The translations under genes and the position numbers were made by a program. From Collinsella sp. (GTDB lineage: Bacteria > Actinomycetota > Coriobacteriia > Coriobacteriales > Coriobacteriaceae), in NCBI GenBank assembly GCA_018381235.1, contig JAGZSF010000008.1, forward strand, positions 100,586-164,585: a stretch of DNA of 64,000 nucleotides. Direction: 5' to 3'. Position 1 is the first letter of the stretch, and every line of letters starts with the position of its first letter. Below, piece after piece: positions 33,853 to 41,934 of this stretch. Under the pieces are notes generated by a model, which saw nothing but the letters and a program-made list of their open reading frames with translations, was not told where the DNA came from and did no database searches.

Positions 33853-34857
33853 CTAGCGCAACATGTGGGCAATCAGCTCGGCGCGAGTTCCGATACCAAG
33901 CTTGGCATACACTCCTGATAGGCGGTTTTTAACGGTGCCCGGCGATACTCCCATGTGGCGTGCGATTTCGGCGTTGGTCCAACCGCGGCAGGCGAGCATG
34001 GCCATGGTGAACTCCGTGGTCGTTAAATCGTCGGCCACGTCCTCACCCGAATCGGGGTTGTGGATGCGCCGCCAGCCGTAGCTGAATCGATACGTAATCT
34101 CGATGATGCGTGCGAAGTCGTCAGGGTATTGCGTTTTTAGACATGCCTCGATAAGCCCCTGCAAAAGGCCGTGGTGCTCGCCAATGAGCTCGATAAGGCC
34201 GTCGGGGCGCGCAATGTCCCAAACGGCTCCGAAATGTGCCTTTGCGGCGTCGATGTCCTTGAGGCTCATGCATGCCATGGAAGCCGCCAGGTGCAGGAAC
34301 AGTTCCGAGATGGGATAGCTTCCCTGTTTCATGATCAGGGCATTTTCCACCATGCCCAGGCTGCGGCCGTATTCGCCGCGCAGATACAAGGCGTGCGCCA
34401 TCACGTAGCTGGCGAACAGGCGCAGGCCTTCGGGCAGATGCGCCGCAAGCGGATAAAACTCTTCGGCGGAATACGGGGAAGGCAAGTGCAGCAGGACGCT
34501 CGCGGCAGAGGCGAACAGGATATGCATGGCGTGGACGGCAGGCGATTCATCGTCAGGTGGCGTATCGAGGATGCCCGCAAGGCAACGGCGGGCATCGGCG
34601 ATACGGTTGAGCGACAGACTGGCATATCCGCAGATAAGGCATGCGGAATAGCGCAGTGCGGGGTCGGTGGCGTCAAGATAGGGGCGTGCTGTCTCGGCGG
34701 CGAGCGTGGCCTGTCCGCGAAAGTACAGCGCTTCTGCCGTGGCAATGACGCGCGAATCGGGGTCGGAAATGCCTGCAACCGCAGCGTCAATCTGCCCCGG
34801 CACAAAGGCGGTGCACATCAACGGCATGGGAATGCGCGGGTAGCCATCGCAGTCCAT
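33853..34857 (-). CDS. LuxR-type transcriptional regulator with a TPR-like sensor region
   Basis: 334 residues from ATG 34857 (GGGAGATGGAAG upstream). Residues ~20-260 form Ala/Leu-rich helical pairs of TPR type (AEALYFRGQATLAAETARPY, SYVMAHALYLRGEYGRSLG). Residues ~275-334 are a LuxR DNA-binding domain: LTTTEFTMAMLACRGWTNAE, IARHMGVSPGTVKNRLSGVY, AKLGIGTRAELIAHML. It lacks an ATPase domain, so it is not a full MalT/LAL protein. The gene for the surface protein begins 157 bp downstream on the same strand and is the obvious target. Confidence 0.85.
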   Translation of the reverse strand: MDCDGYPRIPMPLMCTAFVPGQIDAAVAGISDPDSRVIATAEALYFRGQATLAAETARPYLDATDPALRYSACLICGYASLSLNRIADARRCLAGILDTPPDDESPAVHAMHILFASAASVLLHLPSPYSAEEFYPLAAHLPEGLRLFASYVMAHALYLRGEYGRSLGMVENALIMKQGSYPISELFLHLAASMACMSLKDIDAAKAHFGAVWDIARPDGLIELIGEHHGLLQGLIEACLKTQYPDDFARIIEITYRFSYGWRRIHNPDSGEDVADDLTTTEFTMAMLACRGWTNAEIARHMGVSPGTVKNRLSGVYAKLGIGTRAELIAHMLR

Positions 34858-34884
34858 CTTCCATCTCCCATCAGGTGGCAACAA

Positions 34885-35449
34885 TGCAGCAATTGTACCC
34901 CTGTTGCTCGGGACTGGAATTTGTGGGTATCGCCTACGGTTATGCCGAACGTATAAAGGAAGAGTCTATTGGCGATGCTCCCAAGGTGGCTACCGAAGCC
35001 TAGCTGACCTTGGCATTCGGAAAAATTGTCACCCCTACAAAAAGCTTTTTTGCAGCGGTGGGAAACGCATCTTCTGGGCATTCCGGCGTCTCCAGCCAGC
35101 GCTGGACTGCTGCTGTTGCCTGTGCGTTGGCGAGCGAGGCGTGGCGGCCGTCCGGCGACCAGCGGTGATGGGCGAGCCCTGCCGCGTGCGTGGGCCTCCA
35201 TCGGCGTAGACCCATGACCCCTATGGCATCGGAGAAGTCCACCATCGCGTCCAGGACCTTACCGTCCGGCACGCCCAGCCTAGCGGCTCCCTTGAACCCA
35301 AGGTTGAAGGGGGGGGTGTTGTACAAGGCATATGGGGCCGAGTGGAAGTGGATCAAAAGAGCGTTACTTGACGTTTCATGCATAATGCCAACCGCCCCGC
35401 GATATCACGTTCGCAGCGCGCAGGGGCCGGAGAATCTTCGCGATGAGAG
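34885..35449. other. Long intergenic stretch with one doubtful frame
   Basis: A minus-strand frame at 35000-35383 (127 residues, SSNALLIHFHSAPYALYNTP) reads like protein rather than noise, but it has no ribosome site, no known family and a run of eight G near 35301 that could hide a frameshift. It may be a relic of a gene. Nothing else is recognisable. Confidence 0.35.
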
Positions 35450-35478
35450 TTGACGTCTAATACCTTGCATCGTATAGT
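35450..35478 (+). promoter_or_regulatory. Sigma-70 promoter of the padR operon
   Basis: TTGACG (35450-35455), 17-bp spacer, TATAGT (35473-35478). The -10 and following DNA repeat TATA-type blocks (GTATAGTGTGTATAGCATAG), a likely PadR operator covering the transcription start. Confidence 0.75.
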
Positions 35479-35515
35479 GTGTATAGCATAGTATATGACG
35501 AGAGGAGGTGTGCGG

Positions 35516-35836
35516 ATGGAGGCACAGATGAAGCGCGGCTTCCTGGAGGCCTGCGTGCTCGCGGCCGTCTCCGGCGAGGAGTCCTACGGCTACCAGATCG
35601 TGAAGGACGTACCGGCGAGCATGGGGCTCACGGAGTCGACGCTCTACCCGCTGCTCAAGCGCCTGGAGAAGGCCGGGTGCATCACGGCGCGCTCCGCCGA
35701 GCACAACGGGCGGCTGCGCCGGTACTACCGCATCACGGACGACGGGCGAGCGCGCATCGAGGAGTTCCTGGCCGAGTGGCCGTCCGTACGGGAGATTTAC
35801 GCATACGTTGAGGAGGCGCACCATGACGCGCGATGA
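35516..35836 (+). CDS. PadR-family transcriptional repressor
   Basis: 106 residues. KRGFLEACVLAAVSGEESYG then YQIVKDVPASMGLTESTLYP and LLKRLEKAGCITARS form the PadR winged helix; RRYYRITDDGRARIEEF is the wing and dimer helix. ATG 35516 follows GAGGAGGTGTGCGG. Its last 14 bases overlap the DUF1700 gene, the classical PadR-DUF1700 pair. It probably represses its own operon through the TATA-rich site at the promoter. Confidence 0.92.
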   Translation: MEAQMKRGFLEACVLAAVSGEESYGYQIVKDVPASMGLTESTLYPLLKRLEKAGCITARSAEHNGRLRRYYRITDDGRARIEEFLAEWPSVREIYAYVEEAHHDAR

Positions 35837-36447
35837 GTTTCTGGGCCGGTTGGGCGAGCTGCTCGCCTGCCTGCCGGCCGAGCAGGTGGAGGAGACCAAG
35901 GCGTTCTATGCGGAGGCCATCGCCGACCGCATGGAGGACGGTATGAGCGAGGAGGAGGCCGTGGCCGCCATGGGCACGCCCGGCGAGGTGGCGGAGGCCA
36001 CGCTCGACGACCTGCCTGCCGTGCCGCGCGCGATCGCGAGGACGCGCCGGCGCAGCACCGCGCTGCTGTGGGTGCTGGCCATCGTGGGCTCCCCGGTGTG
36101 GGTGCCGCTGCTCGCCGCCTTCGCCGCCGTGGCCGTCACGGTCTATATCTGCATCTGGCTGCTGGCGCTCTGCGTGTGGATCGTCGCGGCGGCACTCGGG
36201 GGGCGTGGGCGTAGTTGGGCTCCTGCTTGCCGTAAGCGGCGTCATCATCGGCCACTTCCCGTACGCTCTCGCCTCGGCGGGCGTGGGGCTCGGCCTCGTC
36301 GGCGTGGCGCTCTTCGTTGGTGCTGGCGCTTGGGCCGCCTCAAAACAAATTGCGCGCCTCTCGGTGCTCTGGGCGAGGAAGGCCGCCTCGCCCTTCTGGA
36401 AGGGTAAGGGCGAGAAGGGCGGCGCTGCCGCGCATCTCGCGGCGTAG
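35823..36447 (+). pseudogene. DUF1700 membrane protein with a frameshift in a G6 run
   Basis: The N-terminal part MTRDEFLGRLGELLACLPAE with EEETKAFYAEAIADRMEDGM-type sequence and AVAAMGTPGEVAEATL is standard DUF1700, followed by the first membrane helices (LLWVLAIVGSPVWVPLLAAF). At the GGGGGG run 36198-36203 the frame is lost. The proper continuation is found in the next frame as GVVGLLLAVSGVIIGHFPYA, ALVGVALFVGAGAWA-like sequence, and ends at 36447. Five Gs instead of six would restore one 207-residue protein. It may be a true mutation, slipped-strand variation or a base-calling error. Confidence 0.8.
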
Positions 36448-36462
36448 AAAGGAGTGAGTACC

Positions 36463-36717
36463 ATGACCAGCGCGAAGAAGATCTACCTCGCCGTGGCGGG
36501 CGGGCTCGTTGCCGCGGGTGTTGTCCTCGCGGGCATTGGCTTTATCGCTTCGGGCTTCGACCCGGCCGTGTTCACAACCCATATCGACACGCGCGACAGC
36601 ATCATCGTGCTCGGCGGCGTCGAGGTGGACGACCCGATGGGCCTCCCCCTCATCGAGCAGCTCGCCAATCTGGGCGAGATCGACACCTCCGGCGTCGCGG
36701 ATCCCGCCGCGCCCTAG
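36463..36717 (+). CDS. Small membrane protein of the PadR operon
   Basis: 84 residues: one N-terminal membrane helix (KKIYLAVAGGLVAAGVVLAG, IGFIASGFDP) and an extracytoplasmic tail (HIDTRDSIIVLGGVEVDDPM). In PadR-DUF1700 operons a DUF4097 adhesin-like protein is usual at this position; this one has the matching N-terminus but stops after about 80 residues, so it may be a shortened version. ATG 36463 has AAAGGAGTGAGTACC before it, 15 bases after the DUF1700 stop. Confidence 0.65.
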   Translation: MTSAKKIYLAVAGGLVAAGVVLAGIGFIASGFDPAVFTTHIDTRDSIIVLGGVEVDDPMGLPLIEQLANLGEIDTSGVADPAAP

Positions 36718-36878
36718 GCGCAGCGAGCCCGGGCGCTCTGCCCGCCAAGCTGCGTAAGCCGGCGAAACCCGAACCTCAACCTCTACGCAACTGGCCCCAA
36801 GCCTGCGCCGATTCGCTCTCAGCGCCGCGCGGGGGCCCGTGACGCATGCCCAAAAAGGTACGAGGAGAAAGGAACGTG

Positions 36879-37070
36879 ATGACGACAACCACGCCCTTCC
36901 GCCTTCACGGGGCCGCGCAGGACCGGAAGCGACTGGGCCGTGCGGTGGGGCTGTGCTTGGATTGGCCACACTGATATGGACAGTTCCGTGAGGGGCGCGA
37001 GAGACGGGACTCCGGGGAGATCTTCGAGGAGGAGTGCCTCGACTGGAAGCGCGGGTTCAGTGGAGCATGA
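36879..37070 (+). pseudogene. Remnant of a short gene
   Basis: A very good ribosome site (GAGGAGAAAGGAACGTG) precedes ATG 36879 and the peptide MTTTTPFRLHGAAQDRKRLG RAVGLCL; then a frame change leads to GLATLIWTVP-like membrane sequence and a later charged end RERRDSGEIFEEECLDWKRG. No frame stays open. I read it as the two ends of a decayed membrane protein gene. Confidence 0.4.
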
Positions 37071-37186
37071 ACCTAATCTCTGTCTCTCTTGCTTTTTTGA
37101 TTTGTTGAGAAGCCGGCATTTGGGGGCATTTTGGATAGCGAACAGTTCAAACAAGAAGCTGGGAAACAGAACAAAGCCTGAGTGCC

Positions 37187-37410
37187 TTGAGAGCCGCCGA
37201 GCGCAATGCAGTGATTCCCTTCATGAACGGCGACTTTACCCAATGGGATCTATATCTGGCATCCTCCTCTGAGTATGCGATGAGACTGATAGACGGATTC
37301 ATCTCCATGCTCGAGTCGAGGACTCTTGTTTGCGTCGCCCAGCTTCTCCGCGCACAGGTTGGAGTCTGCCTGCGGACATTCGAGTTATTCGCCGCCGAAG
37401 ACCAGGATGA
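37187..37410 (+). pseudogene. Fragment of an unidentified helical protein
   Basis: The frame reads LRAAERNAVIPFMNGDFTQW, then EYAMRLIDGFISMLESRTLV and CVAQLLRAQVGVCLRTFELF with AAEDQDDFL, clearly protein-like. It ends where the arginase relic on the other strand begins (about 37411). No ribosome site and no complete domain. It resembles helical proteins that accompany phage-defence loci but I cannot name it. Confidence 0.5.
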
Positions 37411-37725
37411 CTTTCTCCCAAAAGGCTGCCAAGTACCATGGCGTGAGCGTTGGGGGTAGCCATCATTCAGCGTGGATACATCCGGATGCGCATAGATTCA
37501 GACGATTCCAACGTTCTCGTATTTCCCGTGCAGGTAATCGAAGAGGGCAAGCGACGCCATACAGTTGCCACCGACGGTCACGGCTCTGTCGGGGTTTTCT
37601 GCCGTAAGCTTCCTCTGCGCATCCTGAATCCCCGCCAGGACTTCGTCCTCGGCATAGATGCGAACTGCCTTCCATTCCTCATGTCCAAGTTTTGGGACGC
37701 GTTTCACAATGCCGAGTGGAACCCC
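37411..37725 (-). pseudogene. Arginase/ureohydrolase fragment
   Basis: Minus strand: VKRVPKLGHEEWKAVRIYAE then AVTVGGNCMASLALFDYLHG and KYENVGIV, a TGA, then IYAHPDVSTLNDGYP. After one extra C the frame continues as NAHAMVLGSLLGE. The intact family reads GGDC and VWIDAHPDVST, so the Trp has become TGA, the Asp metal ligand has become Tyr and a frameshift follows. Both ends of the gene are missing. A dead arginine-degradation gene. Confidence 0.75.
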
Positions 37726-37737
37726 TGGACAGTCGGA

Positions 37738-38877
37738 TCACGTGGTGGCCCCCTTTGAGAGGGTCACGAGCATCACGGTTCCGTTCTCGGAACTTGTTTC
37801 GACCTCTACAGCGCCACCGTGAAGCGCTGCAATCTCCCAAACGAGCGCTAGCCCGAGTCCTGCGCTGCCGTATGCCCTGCTGCGGGATTTATCCAGGCGA
37901 AAGAACGGTTGGAAGATGCTCTCACGGTACTGCTTGGGTATTCCCGGGCCCTGGTCCTCGACTCGCAGGAACACGTGGCTGTCGTTGTCGCAGATGGAGA
38001 CGTTGACAGTCGAGCCGGGACGGCTGTAATGGATGGCATTTTCGACCAGGTTAAACACCAGCCGATAGAGGAGCGTGTCGCTCCCGATTACTAAAGCGTC
38101 TCCAGCACAATTGAGGGCTATGCCCTTATTTTCGGCAAGTGGCGCAAGGTCGGTGAGGACCTCTTCGGACAAGGGACCAAGTTCCACATCGTCCTCGCAA
38201 GGAACGCTGCGGAGCTCACTCATCTCGAGCAATACCTTGGTCATTCGAGACATGCGCTCGGTTTGTTCTTGTAGCAGGCCGAGCAGCTCGGCTGTTTCGG
38301 GTTGCAAACCGGAGTGCTCGGAGATGAATAGTTCAATCTGTGCTTGCATAAGAGCGAGCGGGGTGCGCAGCTCGTGTGCGGCGTTGCCGGTAAACTGACG
38401 CTGTGCAGAGAACCCTTCGCCAAGACGGGCGATCATGCCGTTGAAAGAGGCGCTGCATCGTTGTAGCTCGGTGGGCACATCTTCGCTGAGTCTGATTTCG
38501 CTTAGGTTGTCAGGCTGCACACGCTCAACCTGGGCTGCAAAAGCCCGCAGCGGTTTGAGCGCACGGCCGCTCACAAAGTATGCCAGCACGCCGCCAAGGA
38601 GTGTGACTCCAGCTGTGATGCACCAGGTTGTCGTGCCAAAAGACTCCTGTGCGTTGTTTACGACGATCGTGACCTTGTCATCGGGGACCGCTTTCGTCGG
38701 GTCGAACGCCTGGGGCGAATCTTCGCCGGTTGCGTTAAAGGCCGAGATGTCACTGCCGATGGCATCCATGTAGCGCATGCCCGTATAGCCGACCAGGCAG
38801 TTCGTCAGCACGCACGCCGCACACGTGAGCAGTGCCGTCATAATCGTTATGCGCCATTGCAGCGAAAGCCCTTTCAT
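37738..38877 (-). CDS. Membrane sensor histidine kinase
   Basis: 379 residues. Two membrane helices (ITIMTALLTCAACVLTNCLV; TTTWCITAGVTLLGGVLAYF) enclose a ~70-residue extracytoplasmic loop. HAMP region follows (GRALKPLRAFAAQVERV). The phosphorylated His is in GNAAHELRTPLALMQ. ATP-binding boxes: LVFNLVENAIHYS (N), VEDQGPGIPKQY (G1), SAGLGLALVWEI (G2). Its ATG overlaps the stop of the response regulator gene (ATGA at 38874-38877). The pair is divergent from the redox cassette that begins at 39639 and probably senses envelope redox or metal state; that is inference from position. Confidence 0.92.
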   Translation of the reverse strand: MKGLSLQWRITIMTALLTCAACVLTNCLVGYTGMRYMDAIGSDISAFNATGEDSPQAFDPTKAVPDDKVTIVVNNAQESFGTTTWCITAGVTLLGGVLAYFVSGRALKPLRAFAAQVERVQPDNLSEIRLSEDVPTELQRCSASFNGMIARLGEGFSAQRQFTGNAAHELRTPLALMQAQIELFISEHSGLQPETAELLGLLQEQTERMSRMTKVLLEMSELRSVPCEDDVELGPLSEEVLTDLAPLAENKGIALNCAGDALVIGSDTLLYRLVFNLVENAIHYSRPGSTVNVSICDNDSHVFLRVEDQGPGIPKQYRESIFQPFFRLDKSRSRAYGSAGLGLALVWEIAALHGGAVEVETSSENGTVMLVTLSKGATT

Positions 38878-39548
38878 TCTCCATCCTCCATAACGTAGCC
38901 CTCTCCAATCCGATTGCGAATCGGGTCGTATCCCAAAGCGCTGCGCAGCTTTTTGCGGAGTGACGAGATATGAACGCGGGTTGCGTTGCTAAAGCTGTTC
39001 ACGCTGCTATCCCAAACGTGCTCGATAAGCTCCTCTTGACTTACCGGACGCCCCTGATTAAGCATCAGGTATTCCAAGATTCCCGTTTCCTTGCGCGTAA
39101 GAGATAAAGCCTCGCTGTCCACGGAAGCGATGCGCGCCTTGGTGTCAAAGCGGAGCTTTCCGCAGGTTAAAACTATGCCGCTTTGTGCAAAGCGCCTGAG
39201 GGTAAGGCTGCGGATCCTTGCCGCAAGCTCGTCAAGATGAAACGGCTTGGTAAGGTAATCGTTGGCGCCGGCATCGAGTCCGGCGACTTTATCGGATACT
39301 TCGCCACGCGCGGACAGAATCAGTACCTTAGTCTCACAGTCAGTTTTCCTAAGTTCCCTGAGTACGGTCATGCCGTCGATACGGGGAAGGTTGAGGTCGA
39401 GCACCACGAGGTCGAAGGCCTCAACGTTCAGTAGGTCGAGCGCCTCCTGTCCGTCGTGACAGCAGTCGACACTGTACGCCAAGTTCCGCAAGCTGCGCGC
39501 GATTGCGTCGCACAGCGCCCGCTCGTCCTCGACGATCAAAATACGCAT
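38874..39548 (-). CDS. OmpR-family response regulator
   Basis: 224 residues. Receiver domain: MRILIVEDERALCDAIARSL with acidic pair, phosphorylated Asp in DLVVLDLNLPRIDG, Lys in DYLTKPFHLDEL. C-terminal winged helix: LTRKETGILEYLMLNQGRPV and NATRVHISSLRKKLRSALG. ATG 39548 has CAAGGAGACTGTT upstream. Co-translated with the kinase. The 90-bp gap to the divergent CXXC peptide gene must hold both promoters and probably its operator. Confidence 0.94.
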   Translation of the reverse strand: MRILIVEDERALCDAIARSLRNLAYSVDCCHDGQEALDLLNVEAFDLVVLDLNLPRIDGMTVLRELRKTDCETKVLILSARGEVSDKVAGLDAGANDYLTKPFHLDELAARIRSLTLRRFAQSGIVLTCGKLRFDTKARIASVDSEALSLTRKETGILEYLMLNQGRPVSQEELIEHVWDSSVNSFSNATRVHISSLRKKLRSALGYDPIRNRIGEGYVMEDGE

Positions 39549-39638
39549 AACAGTCTCCTTGCACATTTCAAATCGCGCTTAACACGGATTTTATAGCCGA
39601 TATGGTCCAATGGTCGCGTAACGAAAGGAGTGGTCAGG

Positions 39639-39785
39639 TTGTTCAAAGCGGTAAAACCCGTGGTACAGGTCGCTTTGTTGATCGTCGGAATTGCCATGGT
39701 GTGCTTTGGCGTTATGCGTGGCGAGGCAGATGCCGTGCTGGCCAAAGCGATTAGGCTGTGCTTGGAGTGTATCGGAATTGGATAA
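39639..39785 (+). CDS. CD1871A-like small CXXC membrane protein
   Basis: 48 residues starting at TTG 39639 with AAGGAG at 39625-39630: MFKAVKPVVQVALLIVGIAM followed by VCFGVMRGEADAVLAKAIRL and CLECIGIG. One membrane helix and a C-terminal CLEC motif, as in the CD1871A family of CXXC peptides. The last 8 bases overlap the start of the Fe-S protein gene, and the same pair (CXXC peptide + polyferredoxin-like protein) recurs in gut anaerobes as far as I recall. It may pass electrons or thiols between the membrane Fe-S protein and the TlpA lipoprotein. Confidence 0.75.
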   Translation: MFKAVKPVVQVALLIVGIAMVCFGVMRGEADAVLAKAIRLCLECIGIG

Positions 39786-40680
39786 AAGAGAAAACACTGC
39801 GTCGCATGTTTTGGCTCGATTTCGCGGATTCATTCAGGCGGCGGCGACGCTCGTCACCAACATTCACCTGCCAAACTTTGCCAAAGGCGGCATCTATCAG
39901 GGCGCGGGAAAAACCGTCTGCGTGCCTGGACTTAACTGCTATTCGTGCCCCGCGGCATCGGGTGCGTGCCCCATCGGGTCGTTCCAGTCGGTGGTAGGTT
40001 CATCCAGGTTCAACTTTTCTTACTATGTTACCGGTGCGCTCATTTTGCTCGGCGTGCTGCTGGGACGCTTTGTATGCGGCTTTCTGTGCCCGTTTGGCTG
40101 GCTGCAGGAGCTGCTTCATAAGATTCCCGGCAAAAAGCTTTCGACAAAAAAGCTCAAGGCGCTTACGTATATCAAATACTTCGTGCTGCTGTTTGCTGTG
40201 GTATTGCTGCCTGTGCTGGTGGTCAACGACCTGGGGATGGGAGATCCGTTCTTTTGCAAATACGTCTGTCCGCAGGGCGTACTCGAGGGCGCCATTCCGC
40301 TGGCCATTGCCAACGCCGGCATTCGATCTGCGCTGGGGCAGCTCTTTACCTGGAAACTTGCCGTTCTCATTGCCGTGGTAGTGCTGAGCGTTTTGTTCTA
40401 TCGCCCCTTCTGCAAATGGATTTGTCCACTTGGCGCATTCTATGCGCTCATGAATAGGGTGTCCCTACTGGGGATTCGGGTCGACGCATGCAAATGTGTC
40501 TCGTGCGGCAAGTGCTCAAAGGTTTGTCAGATGGACGTTGATGTGGTCCGCGCGCCCAATCATGCCGAATGTATCCGGTGCGGAAAGTGCATCGGGGCCT
40601 GTCCTGTCGATGCCATCAGCTATCGCTATGGCCTGGATGTGTCGGCGGAAAAGCTTCCCTTGACCGCTGATAAAAAGTAA
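39778..40680 (+). CDS. Membrane-bound 4Fe-4S protein (NapH/NosR-like)
   Basis: 300 residues from TTG 39778, with GGAG at 39764-39767 and the start overlapping the CXXC peptide stop. Four or five membrane helices alternate with cysteine motifs: CYSCPAASGACPIG, CGFLCPFGWLQE, CKYVCPQG, CKWICPLGAFYAL. Two ferredoxin clusters end the protein: CVSCGKCSKVCQ and CIRCGKCIGACP. This is the polyferredoxin-like NapH/YccM/NosR architecture, which moves electrons across or along the membrane. With the TlpA lipoprotein it probably drives reduction of an extracytoplasmic substrate. The donor and acceptor are unknown. Confidence 0.9.
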   Translation: MDKRENTASHVLARFRGFIQAAATLVTNIHLPNFAKGGIYQGAGKTVCVPGLNCYSCPAASGACPIGSFQSVVGSSRFNFSYYVTGALILLGVLLGRFVCGFLCPFGWLQELLHKIPGKKLSTKKLKALTYIKYFVLLFAVVLLPVLVVNDLGMGDPFFCKYVCPQGVLEGAIPLAIANAGIRSALGQLFTWKLAVLIAVVVLSVLFYRPFCKWICPLGAFYALMNRVSLLGIRVDACKCVSCGKCSKVCQMDVDVVRAPNHAECIRCGKCIGACPVDAISYRYGLDVSAEKLPLTADKK

Positions 40681-40709
40681 ACAAGCTTCGACAAAACGGA
40701 GGAATGACT

Positions 40710-41681
40710 ATGAAGCTTTCTAAGATTGCGGCCCTGTTTATGGTGCCGGTATTGGCCTTGTGCCTTGTGGCATGTTCGGCGCCCGGTGGCAATGCGAGCG
40801 AATCTGCGAGCTCCGATCCTAAGATCGCAGAACTCACTGCGCAGAAGCCGGCCAATGCCGACGAGGCCGCCGAGCTGTATGCGAAGCTCATGCAGAAGGA
40901 GAACGAGATCTTTTCGAGTGATAACGCGCTGTGGGAAAAGGTATTCAATGCGGCAAATAAAGACTCGACAATGATTGAGGACGGCAGCAATTACGGCGAT
41001 TTCTTGCTCAAGACCATCGACGGCGCCAAGGATGAGTTCACGGCGGATGAGCTTAAGACGCTCAAGGCCGGTGCGCAGCAGATCAAGGAGATCGAGGACA
41101 AGCTCGAGAGCCTGGAGAAGGAGTTCCCCGGCTGTGGAAGCACGCCGAGCTCAGGCGAGAGCGTCGACGCTTCGACCGCTGGCATGACGGCTGGTGCCAA
41201 TGCTTCGAGCGAGGCGACGAAGTTCCCCAGCTTTACGGGCAAAGACCTGGATGGCAACGACGTGAGCAGCGACGAGCTGTTCGCTAAGAACAAGGTCACC
41301 GTCATGAACTTCTGGTTCACCACTTGCAAGCCGTGCGTGGGCGAGCTGGGCGATCTTGAGAAACTGAATAAGGAGCTTGCCAAGAAGGGCGGCCAGGTCG
41401 TGGGCGTCAATTCCTTTACGCTCGATGGCAACAAAGGCGAGATTGCAGATGCCAAGGACGTGCTGAGTAAGAAGGGCGTGACATATAAGAACATCTGGTT
41501 CAAGTCGGATAGCGAGGCCGGTAAGTTTACGTCAAATTTGTTCTCGTTCCCGACAACGTATGTCATCGATCAGAATGGCAACATCGTAGGGGAGCCCATC
41601 GTGGGAGCCATCAGCTCCGCCGAGCAGCGTGCAGCACTCAACAAACTTATCGATCAGGCGATTGCGAATAGCGAGCAGTAA
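40710..41681 (+). CDS. TlpA-like thioredoxin lipoprotein
   Basis: 323 residues. ATG 40710 is 7 bases from GGAGG; the ATG at 40704 is too close. Signal peptide with lipobox LVACSAPGG. A helical charged region (ELTAQKPANADEAAELYAKL to KLESLEKEFPGCGS) precedes the thioredoxin domain, whose active site is FWFTTCKPCVGELGDLE (CKPC) with the cis-Pro segment SFPTTYVIDQNG. It sits outside the membrane and would reduce disulfides, fed by the neighbouring Fe-S protein. Last gene of the cassette; terminator at 41761. Confidence 0.92.
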   Translation: MKLSKIAALFMVPVLALCLVACSAPGGNASESASSDPKIAELTAQKPANADEAAELYAKLMQKENEIFSSDNALWEKVFNAANKDSTMIEDGSNYGDFLLKTIDGAKDEFTADELKTLKAGAQQIKEIEDKLESLEKEFPGCGSTPSSGESVDASTAGMTAGANASSEATKFPSFTGKDLDGNDVSSDELFAKNKVTVMNFWFTTCKPCVGELGDLEKLNKELAKKGGQVVGVNSFTLDGNKGEIADAKDVLSKKGVTYKNIWFKSDSEAGKFTSNLFSFPTTYVIDQNGNIVGEPIVGAISSAEQRAALNKLIDQAIANSEQ

Positions 41682-41760
41682 AAAACACGTAAAGCATCGC
41701 GAGGATCGTGTGTCGCTGTGCGGAGTAGTCCGCTGCCTTTCAAGATAATCTCCACCATAT

Positions 41761-41788
41761 AGAGGCCCCACTTGGGGCCTCTTTTTTT
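41761..41788 (+). terminator. Terminator of the redox cassette
   Basis: AGAGGCCCC-ACTT-GGGGCCTCT followed by seven T. Confidence 0.95.
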
Positions 41789-41934
41789 GGGCACTGCCCC
41801 GTTCGTTTTTTGGTGCGGTTCGTTACATTCCTCACTGGCGCCGGCAAAAAATGGGGATAGAGTAGGACAAACGCGTCGAATACGAACGGCGGGGGAGAGC
41901 GGGCAGGGTGCCTGCGCAGGAGAGGTTGCCGTCC

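Noticed and set aside
35000..35383. 127-residue minus-strand gene
   Set aside because: Protein-like in part, but without ribosome site, family or neighbours; recorded only as part of the intergenic entry.
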